From Bacillota bacterium (GTDB lineage Bacteria; Bacillota; Clostridia; Christensenellales; SZUA-584): 64,000 nucleotides of DNA. The translations under genes and the position numbers were made by a program. The number at the start of each line of letters is the position of its first letter. Position 1 is the first letter of the stretch. The notes beneath the pieces are model-generated. The model was given only the letters and a program-made list of their open reading frames with translations, had not been told where the DNA came from and did no database searches. Positions 1 to 7,206 of the stretch are shown piece by piece. Location of the stretch: positions 62,001-126,000 of the forward strand of contig JAEZKQ010000026.1 of NCBI GenBank assembly GCA_023436115.1, read 5' to 3'.

Positions 1-109
1 CGTTGTAGCCCTTTTTCAAATTCACACCCAGTTCATTTGCGATTTCATATTTCATATTGTCTAAAGAACTTTTTGCTTCAGGCACTAACGTTCTTCTGTT
101 TCTCGACAT
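1..109 (-). CDS. alpha/beta-type small acid-soluble spore protein, 5' part (runs off the window)
   Basis: Only the first 36 codons are in the window. They open with ATG at 109 behind a strong ribosome site (GGAGGTGAAGG at 111-122) and encode a basic N-terminus, then NMKYEIANELGVNLKKGYN. This matches the alpha/beta SASP family, which coats and protects spore DNA. E-I-A followed by an acidic stretch is the germination-protease (GPR) cleavage region of the family. The gene follows recG on the same strand, with a possible sigma-G promoter in the gap. These proteins are normally about 60-70 residues, so roughly half is missing at the window edge. Family assignment is confident; which ssp paralogue it is cannot be said. 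Confidence 0.9.
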   Translation of the reverse strand, partial: MSRNRRTLVPEAKSSLDNMKYEIANELGVNLKKGYN

Positions 110-140
110 GACCTTCACCTCCTTTTATTCCGCTGTTATA

Positions 141-169
141 TTTAATTTGCCCAAATTATTAAAATATAC
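141..169 (-). promoter_or_regulatory. candidate sigma-G-type promoter for the SASP gene
   Basis: Reading on the minus strand, GTATA (165-169), a 17-base spacer and AATTAAA (141-147) resemble the forespore sigma-G pattern (GnATR, about 18 bases, CATnnTA), with mismatches in the -10. It lies about 30 bases before the SASP start, where a promoter is expected. Inference from motif and gene type only. Confidence 0.35.
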
Positions 170-198
170 GCTGGTAATAAAAAAGAGGCGTGGCAAAA

Positions 199-2223
199 TT
201 AATTAATCGTCGTTTTTTCGAATTTTTGAGCAAAACGTGCATTTGCCGCACGCTGCCATTGATCGTATAAAGATGTGTCACATTCCTTGATATGCTTTGC
301 GATTTCACGCGTTTGGGTAAACAGATCCAGATCTTTAATGAGATTTGCCATATACAGATCAGATAAACCGCTTTGTCTGTTCCCCAAAAACTGGCCGGGT
401 CCACGCAGTTTTAAATCCTCTTCGGCAATCTTAAAACCGTCATTCGTTTTACAAAGCACACCGAGCCTCGCGTTATCGGTATTTTCAGACATTAAAAAAC
501 AATACGATGCCTTTTTTCCGCGCCCAACCCGCCCTCTTAATTGATGGAGCTGCGCAAGACCAAATCTTTCGGCGTTTTCGATCACCATAATCGTGGCATC
601 CGGCACGTCCACACCGACTTCGATAACCGTCGTGGACACGAGGATTGAAAATTCTTTTGCCTTAAAGCGCATCATGATGGCGTTCTTTTCCTGAGGTTTT
701 AAACGTCCGTGCAGCAGTGCCACGCCTGCCGCTGAAAATCGCCGCTGCATCGCCTCAAAAACCTGTTCCGACGAGCGCACCGCCAATGCGTCACTATCTT
801 CCACAAGCGGACAAACAACAAAGATCTGAGACCCGCTGGCAATCTCTTTTTCGATAAAACCATACATCGCGTCTCTTTTGGCTTCGGGTACGCAGAATGT
901 TTTGACAGGTTGCCTTCCCGGTGGCATTTCGTCAATAATAGAAATGTCCGTTTTCCCGTATAGTATGAGCGCCAATGTGCGCGGTATGGGCGTGGCCGAC
1001 ATGATGAGCGTATGAGGCGCTTTTGCTTTTGTTTCCAGCATAGCCCGCTGTCCCACACCAAAACGGTGTTGTTCATCCGTAATCACCAGGCCTAAATTGG
1101 CGAATTGGACGTTGTCATATAGCACGGCATGCGTGCCGATTACGATGTCTGTCTGCCCGGCCGCTATGTTCTCATAAATCATGCGGCGCTGCGCAGCCGG
1201 CGTGCTCCCGGTCAGCAACTCCATCTTGACGCTCACATCGTTAAAAATACGCATGGCATTCGTAAAATGCTGTGTGGCCAACACTTCTGTAGGCGCCATC
1301 AGCACACACTGATAACCGCTTTGCACACAAATATGCATCGCGTAAAACGCGGGTGTCGTTTTGCCGCTGCCTACATCGCCCTGCAGCAGTCTGTTCATGG
1401 GCATTGATTTTTTAATATCTTCTTCAATCTCGCTCATCACGCGAAGCTGCGCGCTTGTCGGCTGATAATCAAGGCGGCTGAAGAAAAAAGATTTTTCTTC
1501 TTCGCCGCAAACAAGAGGGGCGGCGTCTTCCTGAGAGGATATTTCACGCTGCGTCAGGGCAATATTGAAAAGCAGAAGTTCTTCAAAAATCAGCCGCCTT
1601 TTCGCAAGCTCCAAAGAAGCCCCGCTCTCGGGAAAATGGATATTGGCAAGCGCAAAGTTGAGCTCGGCCAAATGATGCTGTTTTCGAAAATCGTTAGGAA
1701 GTATATCTTCGACATGCCCGCAGACGGCGCCCAGAGCCGCCTTAACAGCCAAACGCATCGTTTTTTGTGTTAGCCCCGTTGTAAGCGGATAAATGGGATT
1801 AAGCCCCATGTGCGGATTAGCGTTCTTCTCCATATGCGGATTTGTAAACTGATAGCTTTTTCCCACCCGTTTGACAGCGCCATAGACATAAACGTATTCA
1901 CCCGGCTTATACATTCTGCAGATATATGGTTGGTTGAAAAAAACAGCCTCAACCCTGCCTGTTTCGTCTTTTAACGAAATAGTGGCTAGATTAAGACCGC
2001 TTTTGACCCTGCGAAGCTTCGGTTCGTCCGAAACGACAGCCGTGATATTAAAAACATCGCCGTCCTTAAGCTCGCAAATTTTTACGCTTGTCCCTTGAGT
2101 TTCATAATCCCGCGGCATGTAGTAGACAAGGTCCTCAATACGTACAATACCAAGCTTTGAGAGCAGCTTGGCCTTTTTTGCACCAATGCCTTTAACCGCT
2201 GAAACGGGATTATCCAGTGTCAT
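199..2223 (-). CDS. recG: ATP-dependent DNA helicase RecG
   Basis: 674 residues, full length for RecG, which remodels stalled replication forks and Holliday junctions. The N-terminus has the helix-hairpin-helix-like segment (VKGIGAKKAKLLSKLGI) and an OB-fold wedge around residues 55-145. Helicase motif I (GDVGSGKT) is near 281 and the Walker B box is DEQH near 381. Then come SATPIPRT (motif III) and the C-terminal QLRGRVGRG motif. The start shares a base with the fakA-like stop (TAATG), so the two are translationally coupled. Assignment is secure. Confidence 0.97.
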   Translation of the reverse strand: MTLDNPVSAVKGIGAKKAKLLSKLGIVRIEDLVYYMPRDYETQGTSVKICELKDGDVFNITAVVSDEPKLRRVKSGLNLATISLKDETGRVEAVFFNQPYICRMYKPGEYVYVYGAVKRVGKSYQFTNPHMEKNANPHMGLNPIYPLTTGLTQKTMRLAVKAALGAVCGHVEDILPNDFRKQHHLAELNFALANIHFPESGASLELAKRRLIFEELLLFNIALTQREISSQEDAAPLVCGEEEKSFFFSRLDYQPTSAQLRVMSEIEEDIKKSMPMNRLLQGDVGSGKTTPAFYAMHICVQSGYQCVLMAPTEVLATQHFTNAMRIFNDVSVKMELLTGSTPAAQRRMIYENIAAGQTDIVIGTHAVLYDNVQFANLGLVITDEQHRFGVGQRAMLETKAKAPHTLIMSATPIPRTLALILYGKTDISIIDEMPPGRQPVKTFCVPEAKRDAMYGFIEKEIASGSQIFVVCPLVEDSDALAVRSSEQVFEAMQRRFSAAGVALLHGRLKPQEKNAIMMRFKAKEFSILVSTTVIEVGVDVPDATIMVIENAERFGLAQLHQLRGRVGRGKKASYCFLMSENTDNARLGVLCKTNDGFKIAEEDLKLRGPGQFLGNRQSGLSDLYMANLIKDLDLFTQTREIAKHIKECDTSLYDQWQRAANARFAQKFEKTTIN

Positions 2224-3851
2224 TATTCTACAGCAAATACAAGCGGATAAACAGGTTGTCCGCCGAACTGAAGCTCCACGTCATAGTCGGAAAATTCATC
2301 TCTGACTATATCGGCAATTTTCTCTGCAAATTCTTCCGTGATGCCATCACCATAGAATATAGTAATCACGCTGTCATCGTCTGTGACCATACCTTCTAAG
2401 AGCTGCCGGCAGGTTTCAAACATATCGCCGGAATGGCAGGTAATATCCCCGTCCTGCAAGCCGATCAGTTCACCCTTTTTGATAACCTGTCCGTTGATCT
2501 TTGATTCACGGACAGCGCTGGTAATCTGACCTGTCTTAACGGTTGTGATGGCCTTTTTCATGCGTTTGGTATTCTCTTCAAAATCAAGATCGGGATTGAA
2601 CGCCAGCACGCCCGTAATCCCCTGAGGAATGGAACGTGACGGTATCACCTGTACGTTTTTGTTTGAAAACTGTGCCGCCTGCTCGGCTGCAAGTATAATA
2701 TTCTTATTGTTCGGAAAAACAAACACATTATTAGACGGCGCATTTTCAATGGCATTGGTAATGGTTTCAGTTGACGGGTTCATTGTCTGACCCCCTTCAA
2801 CGATTTCATCCACCATAAACTCCCTGAAAATGTTGACAATACCAGATCCCGCCGCGACGGTGACTACCGCCATTTTTTTCTGCTCCTTGGGAGGTTTGGG
2901 CGTCTCCGCATGTTCCAGCTCGGTATGTTGTTCTCGCATATTGTCGATTTTGATACGGGAAAGCTCACCGAAGCGCAGCGCAAACTGAAGCGCCTTACCC
3001 GGCACGTTGGTATGCACGTGTGTTTTTATGAGCTGAAGATCGCCCACAACCAGCACGCAATCGCCGATCTTCATAAGTCTTTCGCGGTAATGGTCAATAT
3101 CGTCCTGAGTGACGCCTTCGTGAATATTTTTTATAAAGAATTCTGTACAATATCCGAATTCGATGTCTTCGCTGCCTGCGGTTGTAGAAAAATCCACAGT
3201 TGCTTCGGGCTCTATAACAAGATTGTCTGTAATGCTTTCGCCGTCCAGCGCCATTTTGAAACCGCGGTAGATAAAGAGCAGCCCCTTGCCGCCCGCGTCC
3301 ACAACGCCCGCTTCTTTGAGCACCGGAAGCATATCCGGCGTTTTGAGCAGCGTCTGGTTGCCATGCTCAATCACGGCATCCATCAGCATATAAATATTAT
3401 CTCCCTTAGAAGCGCTGCGCAGCGCTGCCTTAGCCATTTCCTTGGCCACGGTGAGTATTGTTCCTTCTTTGGGCTTCATCACGGCTTTGTATGCCGCATC
3501 GACCCCTTCCTGCATGGCTTTGGCAAAATCGGAAGGCCCCGCTGTTTCTAATCCGGTGAGTCCCTTGGATAATCCTCTGAAAAGCTGTGAAAGTATAACC
3601 CCCGAGTTACCGCGCGCCCCTTTCAACGCCCCAAGAGAAAGCGAATCGCCGACAACGCTGATCTTAGATGCATCGGCAGAACGGACTTCTTTCACAGCTG
3701 ACATCATTGTCAGCGACATATTTGTACCCGTATCGCCGTCGGGAACCGGAAAAACATTGAGGGCATTCAGATTTTTTTTATTTTTGTCGAGCAATGCGGC
3801 TGCTGATAATACCATTTCCTTAAACAGCTCACCGTTAATCCTCTCTTGCAT
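2223..3851 (-). CDS. fakA: DAK2-domain / fatty acid kinase-like protein (YloV/FakA family)
   Basis: 542 residues. The N-terminal DAK2 (dihydroxyacetone-kinase L-like) domain covers roughly residues 1-205, with the nucleotide/metal loop NVFPVPDGDTGTNM near 32-45. The remainder matches the middle and DegV-like C-terminal regions of FakA. In Staphylococcus FakA phosphorylates fatty acids bound to FakB proteins, feeding exogenous acids into phospholipid synthesis. No fakB lies here. It sits between yloU and recG, as yloU-yloV-recG does in other Firmicutes. Start ATG at 3851 follows GGGGGTAAAAA. The family is sure; the substrate is inferred. Confidence 0.88.
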   Translation of the reverse strand: MQERINGELFKEMVLSAAALLDKNKKNLNALNVFPVPDGDTGTNMSLTMMSAVKEVRSADASKISVVGDSLSLGALKGARGNSGVILSQLFRGLSKGLTGLETAGPSDFAKAMQEGVDAAYKAVMKPKEGTILTVAKEMAKAALRSASKGDNIYMLMDAVIEHGNQTLLKTPDMLPVLKEAGVVDAGGKGLLFIYRGFKMALDGESITDNLVIEPEATVDFSTTAGSEDIEFGYCTEFFIKNIHEGVTQDDIDHYRERLMKIGDCVLVVGDLQLIKTHVHTNVPGKALQFALRFGELSRIKIDNMREQHTELEHAETPKPPKEQKKMAVVTVAAGSGIVNIFREFMVDEIVEGGQTMNPSTETITNAIENAPSNNVFVFPNNKNIILAAEQAAQFSNKNVQVIPSRSIPQGITGVLAFNPDLDFEENTKRMKKAITTVKTGQITSAVRESKINGQVIKKGELIGLQDGDITCHSGDMFETCRQLLEGMVTDDDSVITIFYGDGITEEFAEKIADIVRDEFSDYDVELQFGGQPVYPLVFAVE

Positions 3852-3861
3852 TTTTTACCCC

Positions 3862-4212
3862 CTATACCCTGATACCGTTAACTGTGACATCAACCTTATC
3901 GACATTGAGTCCTGTGATTTTTTCCACTCTGTATTTGACAGTATCAATGACGTTTGATGCGACAGCCGAAATGGACACACCATATTCTACGATCACAAAT
4001 AAATGGATACGAACAGAATCATTTTCTGTTGTAATTTTGACACCCTTGTTTAAATTTTCACCCTTTAGCAGTTCGACAATACCGTCCATAGCCTTCTGAG
4101 AAGCCATGCCGACGATTCCATAGCAGTCCATAGATGCCAAACCCGCAAGATTAGAGAGAAACTCATCAGAATATTCGATCTTCCCGAGTGTATTCTGTTT
4201 TATTACAGACAT
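3862..4212 (-). CDS. yloU: Asp23/Gls24 family protein YloU
   Basis: 116 residues, a single Asp23/Gls24 (DUF322) domain. Visible features are the G-I-V-G-M segment near 34, an I-H-L-F-V-I-V-E-Y-G-V strand and a C-terminal VDKVDVTVNGIRV motif. Family members are small envelope-associated proteins of uncertain mechanism that often pair with AmaP. This copy lies in the conserved rpmB / yloU-yloV arrangement. It is first in the yloU-fakA-recG unit and has a good sigma-A promoter just upstream. A second Asp23 protein is encoded at 57125-57520. Confidence 0.9.
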   Translation of the reverse strand: MSVIKQNTLGKIEYSDEFLSNLAGLASMDCYGIVGMASQKAMDGIVELLKGENLNKGVKITTENDSVRIHLFVIVEYGVSISAVASNVIDTVKYRVEKITGLNVDKVDVTVNGIRV

Positions 4213-4257
4213 CGAAAAGCCTCCTTGCTCTCATTGCCGTAAAAGTCCGGCGAATTT

Positions 4258-4286
4258 AATCTATCGCGTTTTGCTTTGCCCGTCAA
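4258..4286 (-). promoter_or_regulatory. sigma-A promoter for yloU-fakA-recG
   Basis: On the minus strand, TTGACG (4281-4286), a 17-base spacer and TAGATT (4258-4263) make a near-consensus housekeeping promoter about 45 bases before the yloU start. It is divergent from the rpmB promoter. Confidence 0.65.
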
Positions 4287-4327
4287 GCTATTTAAATGAA
4301 TTGAAACGAAAATTTAAAGATTTATTC

Positions 4328-4356
4328 TTGCCAAATAGTATCTTCAATGATAAAAT
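4328..4356 (+). promoter_or_regulatory. sigma-A promoter for rpmB
   Basis: TTGCCA (4328-4333), a 17-base spacer and TAAAAT (4351-4356) precede rpmB by about 40 bases. Confidence 0.6.
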
Positions 4357-4398
4357 ATTTTTCGTGCTATTTTTGCTCAGGAGAGAGGTGTGAAAATA

Positions 4399-4587
4399 AT
4401 GGCAAAGTACTGTGAAGTTTGCAACAAGGGCATCGTATCTGGAAATACGGTCAGCCATTCCAACAGAAAATCCAGGAGAACATGGTCGCCCAATGTCCAG
4501 CGTGTTCGCGCTGTTGTTGACGGCGCCCCCAAAAGGATGTATGTCTGCACAAGGTGCCTTCGTTCAGGCAAGGTGTCCCGCGGATAA
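4399..4587 (+). CDS. rpmB: 50S ribosomal protein L28
   Basis: 62 residues from ATG 4399, the usual length for bacterial L28. It starts MAKYCEVCNKG, has the S-N-R-K-S-R-R-T-W-S-P-N-V-Q core, and ends YVCTRCLRSGKV. Four cysteines (C-x2-C at the start, C-x2-C near the end) mark the zinc-binding version of L28. A GTG at 4390 is in frame but overlaps the ribosome site AGGAGAGAGG, so ATG 4399 is preferred. It is the only plus-strand gene in the first 39 kb. It converges on the spoVM end of the long minus-strand cluster, from which a hairpin at 4654-4682 separates it. Confidence 0.96.
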   Translation: MAKYCEVCNKGIVSGNTVSHSNRKSRRTWSPNVQRVRAVVDGAPKRMYVCTRCLRSGKVSRG

Positions 4588-4653
4588 TTGCATTCATAGA
4601 TTCACCAAAACACCGGGGCTGCCTATTTGGCGGTCCTTTTGCTTTGTAAATTT

Positions 4654-4690
4654 ATGCCCGAAGGGCTGATTTCTTCGGGCATGCTTTCTA
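4654..4690. terminator. bidirectional hairpin between rpmB and spoVM
   Basis: A perfect 10-bp stem, ATGCCCGAAG (4654-4663) and CTTCGGGCAT (4673-4682), with a 9-base loop lies between the convergent ends of rpmB and spoVM. T-tracts on either side are weak (GCTTTCTATT on plus, AAATTT on minus). Placement fits a shared terminator. Confidence 0.6.
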
Positions 4691-4701
4691 TTATGTATGC
4701 T

Positions 4702-4770
4702 TTATTTGAAAAGCTTTCTCAGAATACCGCGCAGCAGCCGCGGTGCTTTAAAACAATATATCCTCACCAT
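4702..4770 (-). CDS. spoVM: stage V sporulation protein SpoVM
   Basis: A very short gene, 22 codons from ATG 4770 or 21 from GTG 4767, behind the strong ribosome site GGAGGTGGGA. The peptide has the SpoVM pattern: basic and aromatic start (V-R-I-Y), then FKAPRLLRGIL and a basic C-terminus. B. subtilis SpoVM (26 residues) has K-L-P-K-F-L-G-G-I-V at the same place, with a critical proline at residue 9. From the GTG the proline here is also residue 9. Position also fits, because in B. subtilis spoVM lies between rpmB and thiN. SpoVM is an amphipathic helix that recognises the convex forespore membrane and anchors the SpoIVA coat base. It is two residues shorter than most at the C-terminus or more. 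Confidence 0.85.
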   Translation of the reverse strand: MVRIYCFKAPRLLRGILRKLFK

Positions 4771-4791
4771 TCCCACCTCCAAAAAGGGTTT

Positions 4792-4956
4792 TCACCAAAA
4801 CTTTCTCACAAGAACAAAGCAACCAATGCCGATAAGCACCGCGCCCAGCAATGCCAGCCACATCCAAAATGGCATAAAGCATATTAACAGTATGATGCCG
4901 ATAGCAATCATAAAGATGGCGACAAGTCTACGCAAAAAGCAGTTTCCGCACAACAC
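4792..4956 (-). CDS. 54-residue membrane protein of unknown function
   Basis: A GTG start at 4956 follows a strong ribosome site (GGGAGGTAAAAAAC), and the frame ends TGA at 4792, 21 bases before the spoVM start. The N-terminus is cysteine-bearing and basic (LCGNCFLRRL), followed by two closely spaced hydrophobic segments at about residues 11-29 and 31-50 joined by a Pro/Trp turn (MPFWMW), then a basic tail (VRKFW). Both ends would thus face the same side, probably the cytoplasm. It lies in the same direction between thiN and spoVM, so it is probably co-transcribed. I do not recognise the family. Sporulation or envelope involvement is guessed from position only. Confidence 0.7.
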   Translation of the reverse strand: MLCGNCFLRRLVAIFMIAIGIILLICFMPFWMWLALLGAVLIGIGCFVLVRKFW

Positions 4957-5025
4957 GTTTTTTACCTCCCGGCAGCGATACTTAATCGATTCCTAATCTA
5001 TCATACGATTGGCTGCCTAGAAGTG

Positions 5026-5664
5026 TTACGCTTTCCTGCGAATCTTTACAATGAGCGCCCAGCCGCCGGAAATACGAATGCGCGCCGGGCTTTTTTGAAT
5101 GATATTGCTGATGCCGCGCGAAGCATCCCTGCACAGCGTGAGTTCATTAAGAGGATAAACAAGATTGGTGGCGCTAACGCATATATCCGACGTTAACGGC
5201 AGTATGGATATGGTCTGGCCTTTACGGCCGTGTATGTCAAAGTCCATGGTCGCGGCCTGTATCTCATTGTATCTGTCAATTATACGGCATTTTACGCCCG
5301 CCTGAGCTGCTCTGAGCAGCATGGATATGTTGGCAAGCGTATGGTCGATACGCGTTCCCGTTGCGCCCAAAAGCACGATATCATCAGCGCCGGCCCAAAG
5401 CGCATAATCCAATGCGGCTTGCGTATCTGTTTCGTTCTTCGCAACCTGCAAATGTATCGTTTTTGCTCCTTGCTCGGAAAGATAGGCTATGCTATGGGGC
5501 TTTGCCGAATCCATGTCGCCGATAATCACATGCGGTAAAACATCACAGCGGATGAAAACATCCGCTGCCCCGTCAGCGGCAATGATAAGCGCCGCGTCTT
5601 TCATATATTTTAACAGATCGGACTTTGCGGGCGGCGTACCTCCCGAGACGATCAAACATTTCAT
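5026..5664 (-). CDS. thiN: thiamine pyrophosphokinase
   Basis: 212 residues, the usual size. ThiN transfers pyrophosphate from ATP to thiamine to make thiamine diphosphate. Visible family features are the N-terminal IAADGAADVF and HVIIGDMDS (the substrate/Mg aspartates), KNETDTQAALDYA, and LLGATGTRIDHTLANISML. The beta-barrel C-terminal half is more divergent, as is normal. The start overlaps the rpe stop (ATGA), and the order rsgA-rpe-thiN-spoVM-rpmB mirrors B. subtilis. Confidence 0.95.
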   Translation of the reverse strand: MKCLIVSGGTPPAKSDLLKYMKDAALIIAADGAADVFIRCDVLPHVIIGDMDSAKPHSIAYLSEQGAKTIHLQVAKNETDTQAALDYALWAGADDIVLLGATGTRIDHTLANISMLLRAAQAGVKCRIIDRYNEIQAATMDFDIHGRKGQTISILPLTSDICVSATNLVYPLNELTLCRDASRGISNIIQKSPARIRISGGWALIVKIRRKA

Positions 5665-6311
5665 TTTTCCAGCCTCAGCGCGCTGATGACTTCCTTGGGA
5701 TTCTCCGAGCTAAATACGGAGTTCCCCGCAACGACGACATTCACGCCCGCATCCGTCACCAGCTTAGCGTTATGCGCCCCGAGGCCGCCATCCATTTCAA
5801 TGTCAACTGACAGGCCACGGCTTTGGATTATTTCTTTTAACGCCCTTGCCTTTTCCACAGAATACGGTATAAAGTTCTGACCGCCAAAACCAGGGTTCAC
5901 TGACATCAGCAGAACCATATCGATATCATCCAGCACATAATCCAAGACGCTCAGCGGCGTATGAGGATTCAATGCCACACCGCATTTTTTTCCGGCACTA
6001 TGTATCAGTTGGATCGTTCTGTCCAGGTGCACAGTGGCTTCCTCGTGCACCGTAATGATATCCGCCCCCGCGTCAGCGAACTCAGCCACGTAGCGCTCCG
6101 GTTTGTCTATCATTAAATGAACATCAAGCACAAGACCGGTATGCTTTCTTAAGTCGCGTATCATTTTCTGCCCGAATGTGATATTGGGAACAAACGAACC
6201 GTCCATCACGTCGCAATGAATATAGTCCGCACCGGATTGCTCAAGCATTTTTACCGCATCGCAGATCTGCGTAAAATCAGCCGACAGTATAGACGGCGCT
6301 ACTTTAATCAT
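5661..6311 (-). CDS. rpe: ribulose-phosphate 3-epimerase
   Basis: 216 residues, full length. It interconverts ribulose 5-phosphate and xylulose 5-phosphate in the pentose phosphate pathway. TIM-barrel motifs are clear: VAPSILSADF, DYIHCDVMDGSFVPNITFG (metal-binding His/Asp), LDVHLMI, MSVNPGFGGQ and the phosphate loop ending VVAGNSVF. It overlaps rsgA upstream by 8 bases and thiN downstream by 4. Confidence 0.97.
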   Translation of the reverse strand: MIKVAPSILSADFTQICDAVKMLEQSGADYIHCDVMDGSFVPNITFGQKMIRDLRKHTGLVLDVHLMIDKPERYVAEFADAGADIITVHEEATVHLDRTIQLIHSAGKKCGVALNPHTPLSVLDYVLDDIDMVLLMSVNPGFGGQNFIPYSVEKARALKEIIQSRGLSVDIEMDGGLGAHNAKLVTDAGVNVVVAGNSVFSSENPKEVISALRLEK

Positions 6312-7206
6312 ATTCTTTTAACCTCTTTTCTTGTAATTCCTTTAGAATCGTCAGGTATCGCTGATACCGTCCTTCACTGATTAATCCTTCTTTTACAGCT
6401 TCTTTGACTGCGCATTGAGGCTCGTTGGCGTGAAGACATGATGTGAATCTGCATTCATGCAGGAATGGTTGCATATCGCTATAGTAATGGCTCAGCTGCT
6501 CAGGCTTCAAATCAGCGTTTTCCAGAAACGAAAACCCCGGTGTGTCCACGACCATACCGGATATATCGTCCATGACCAACAGCTCTGCGTGACGCGTGGT
6601 ATGCCGTCCTCTGTCGGTCTTTTTGGAAAGCCCTCCAATTTCCAGCGCTAACTCCGGAAATAGCGCATTCAATATCGACGATTTGCCTACAGCAGACTGC
6701 CCCGCAAAGCAGGTGCAGCGGTTATTTAAATGTTCTTTGAGTTCGCTAAGCCCGTCCCCGGTTGCGGCGGATACCTTTATGGTTGCACAAACACTTTTAT
6801 ACTCGCGGCTCAGCGCTTCTATCTCCGACTCGTCAGCCGCATCACACTTATTAAGCACGAGCAGCGGACGAATACCCGCCATTTTGCTTTGTACGATCAA
6901 CTTATCGCATAACAGGCAATCGGCTTTAGGCTTATATACGGACACAACAATGGCGACTTGATCCACATTAGCGACTCTGGGCCGAAGAAGTTCATTTCGC
7001 CTTTCAAGAATATCATCAATAAAACCATATGCCCCTTCGTTGAGTGTAAAACGCACATGATCGCCTGGCAATGGGATAATATTATCTTTACGAAACCGGC
7101 CGCACGCTTTGCATTCATGAATATTGCCCTGCTCGTCTCGTACATAGTAAAATCCGCCGATTCCTTTTAAAATTGTCCCTTTAAGACCCATTGACTCGTC
7201 TGACAA
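6304..7206 (-). CDS. rsgA: ribosome small-subunit GTPase RsgA (CpgA)
   Basis: 300 residues. A circularly permuted GTPase that checks late 30S assembly. In order: OB-fold N-terminus (about 1-75), LNKCD (G4), then the P-loop GQSAVGKSS (G1) and DTPGF (G3), and a C-terminal zinc knuckle (CLHANEPQC). The TTG at 7206 has the best ribosome site (AAAGAGGTAGAG), although ATG 7191 gives the more usual N-terminus. The first bases overlap the prkC stop. B. subtilis CpgA is also phosphorylated by PrkC, which fits the neighbours. Confidence 0.95.
   Translation of the reverse strand: MSDESMGLKGTILKGIGGFYYVRDEQGNIHECKACGRFRKDNIIPLPGDHVRFTLNEGAYGFIDDILERRNELLRPRVANVDQVAIVVSVYKPKADCLLCDKLIVQSKMAGIRPLLVLNKCDAADESEIEALSREYKSVCATIKVSAATGDGLSELKEHLNNRCTCFAGQSAVGKSSILNALFPELALEIGGLSKKTDRGRHTTRHAELLVMDDISGMVVDTPGFSFLENADLKPEQLSHYYSDMQPFLHECRFTSCLHANEPQCAVKEAVKEGLISEGRYQRYLTILKELQEKRLKEYD

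Noticed and set aside
2910..3551. 213-codon plus-strand frame inside the fakA-like gene
   Set aside because: Antisense shadow without ribosome site or family match.
4697..4996. 99-codon plus-strand frame across the spoVM region
   Set aside because: Runs antisense to two short minus-strand genes with better ribosome sites; Lys/Pro-rich and unlike any protein.
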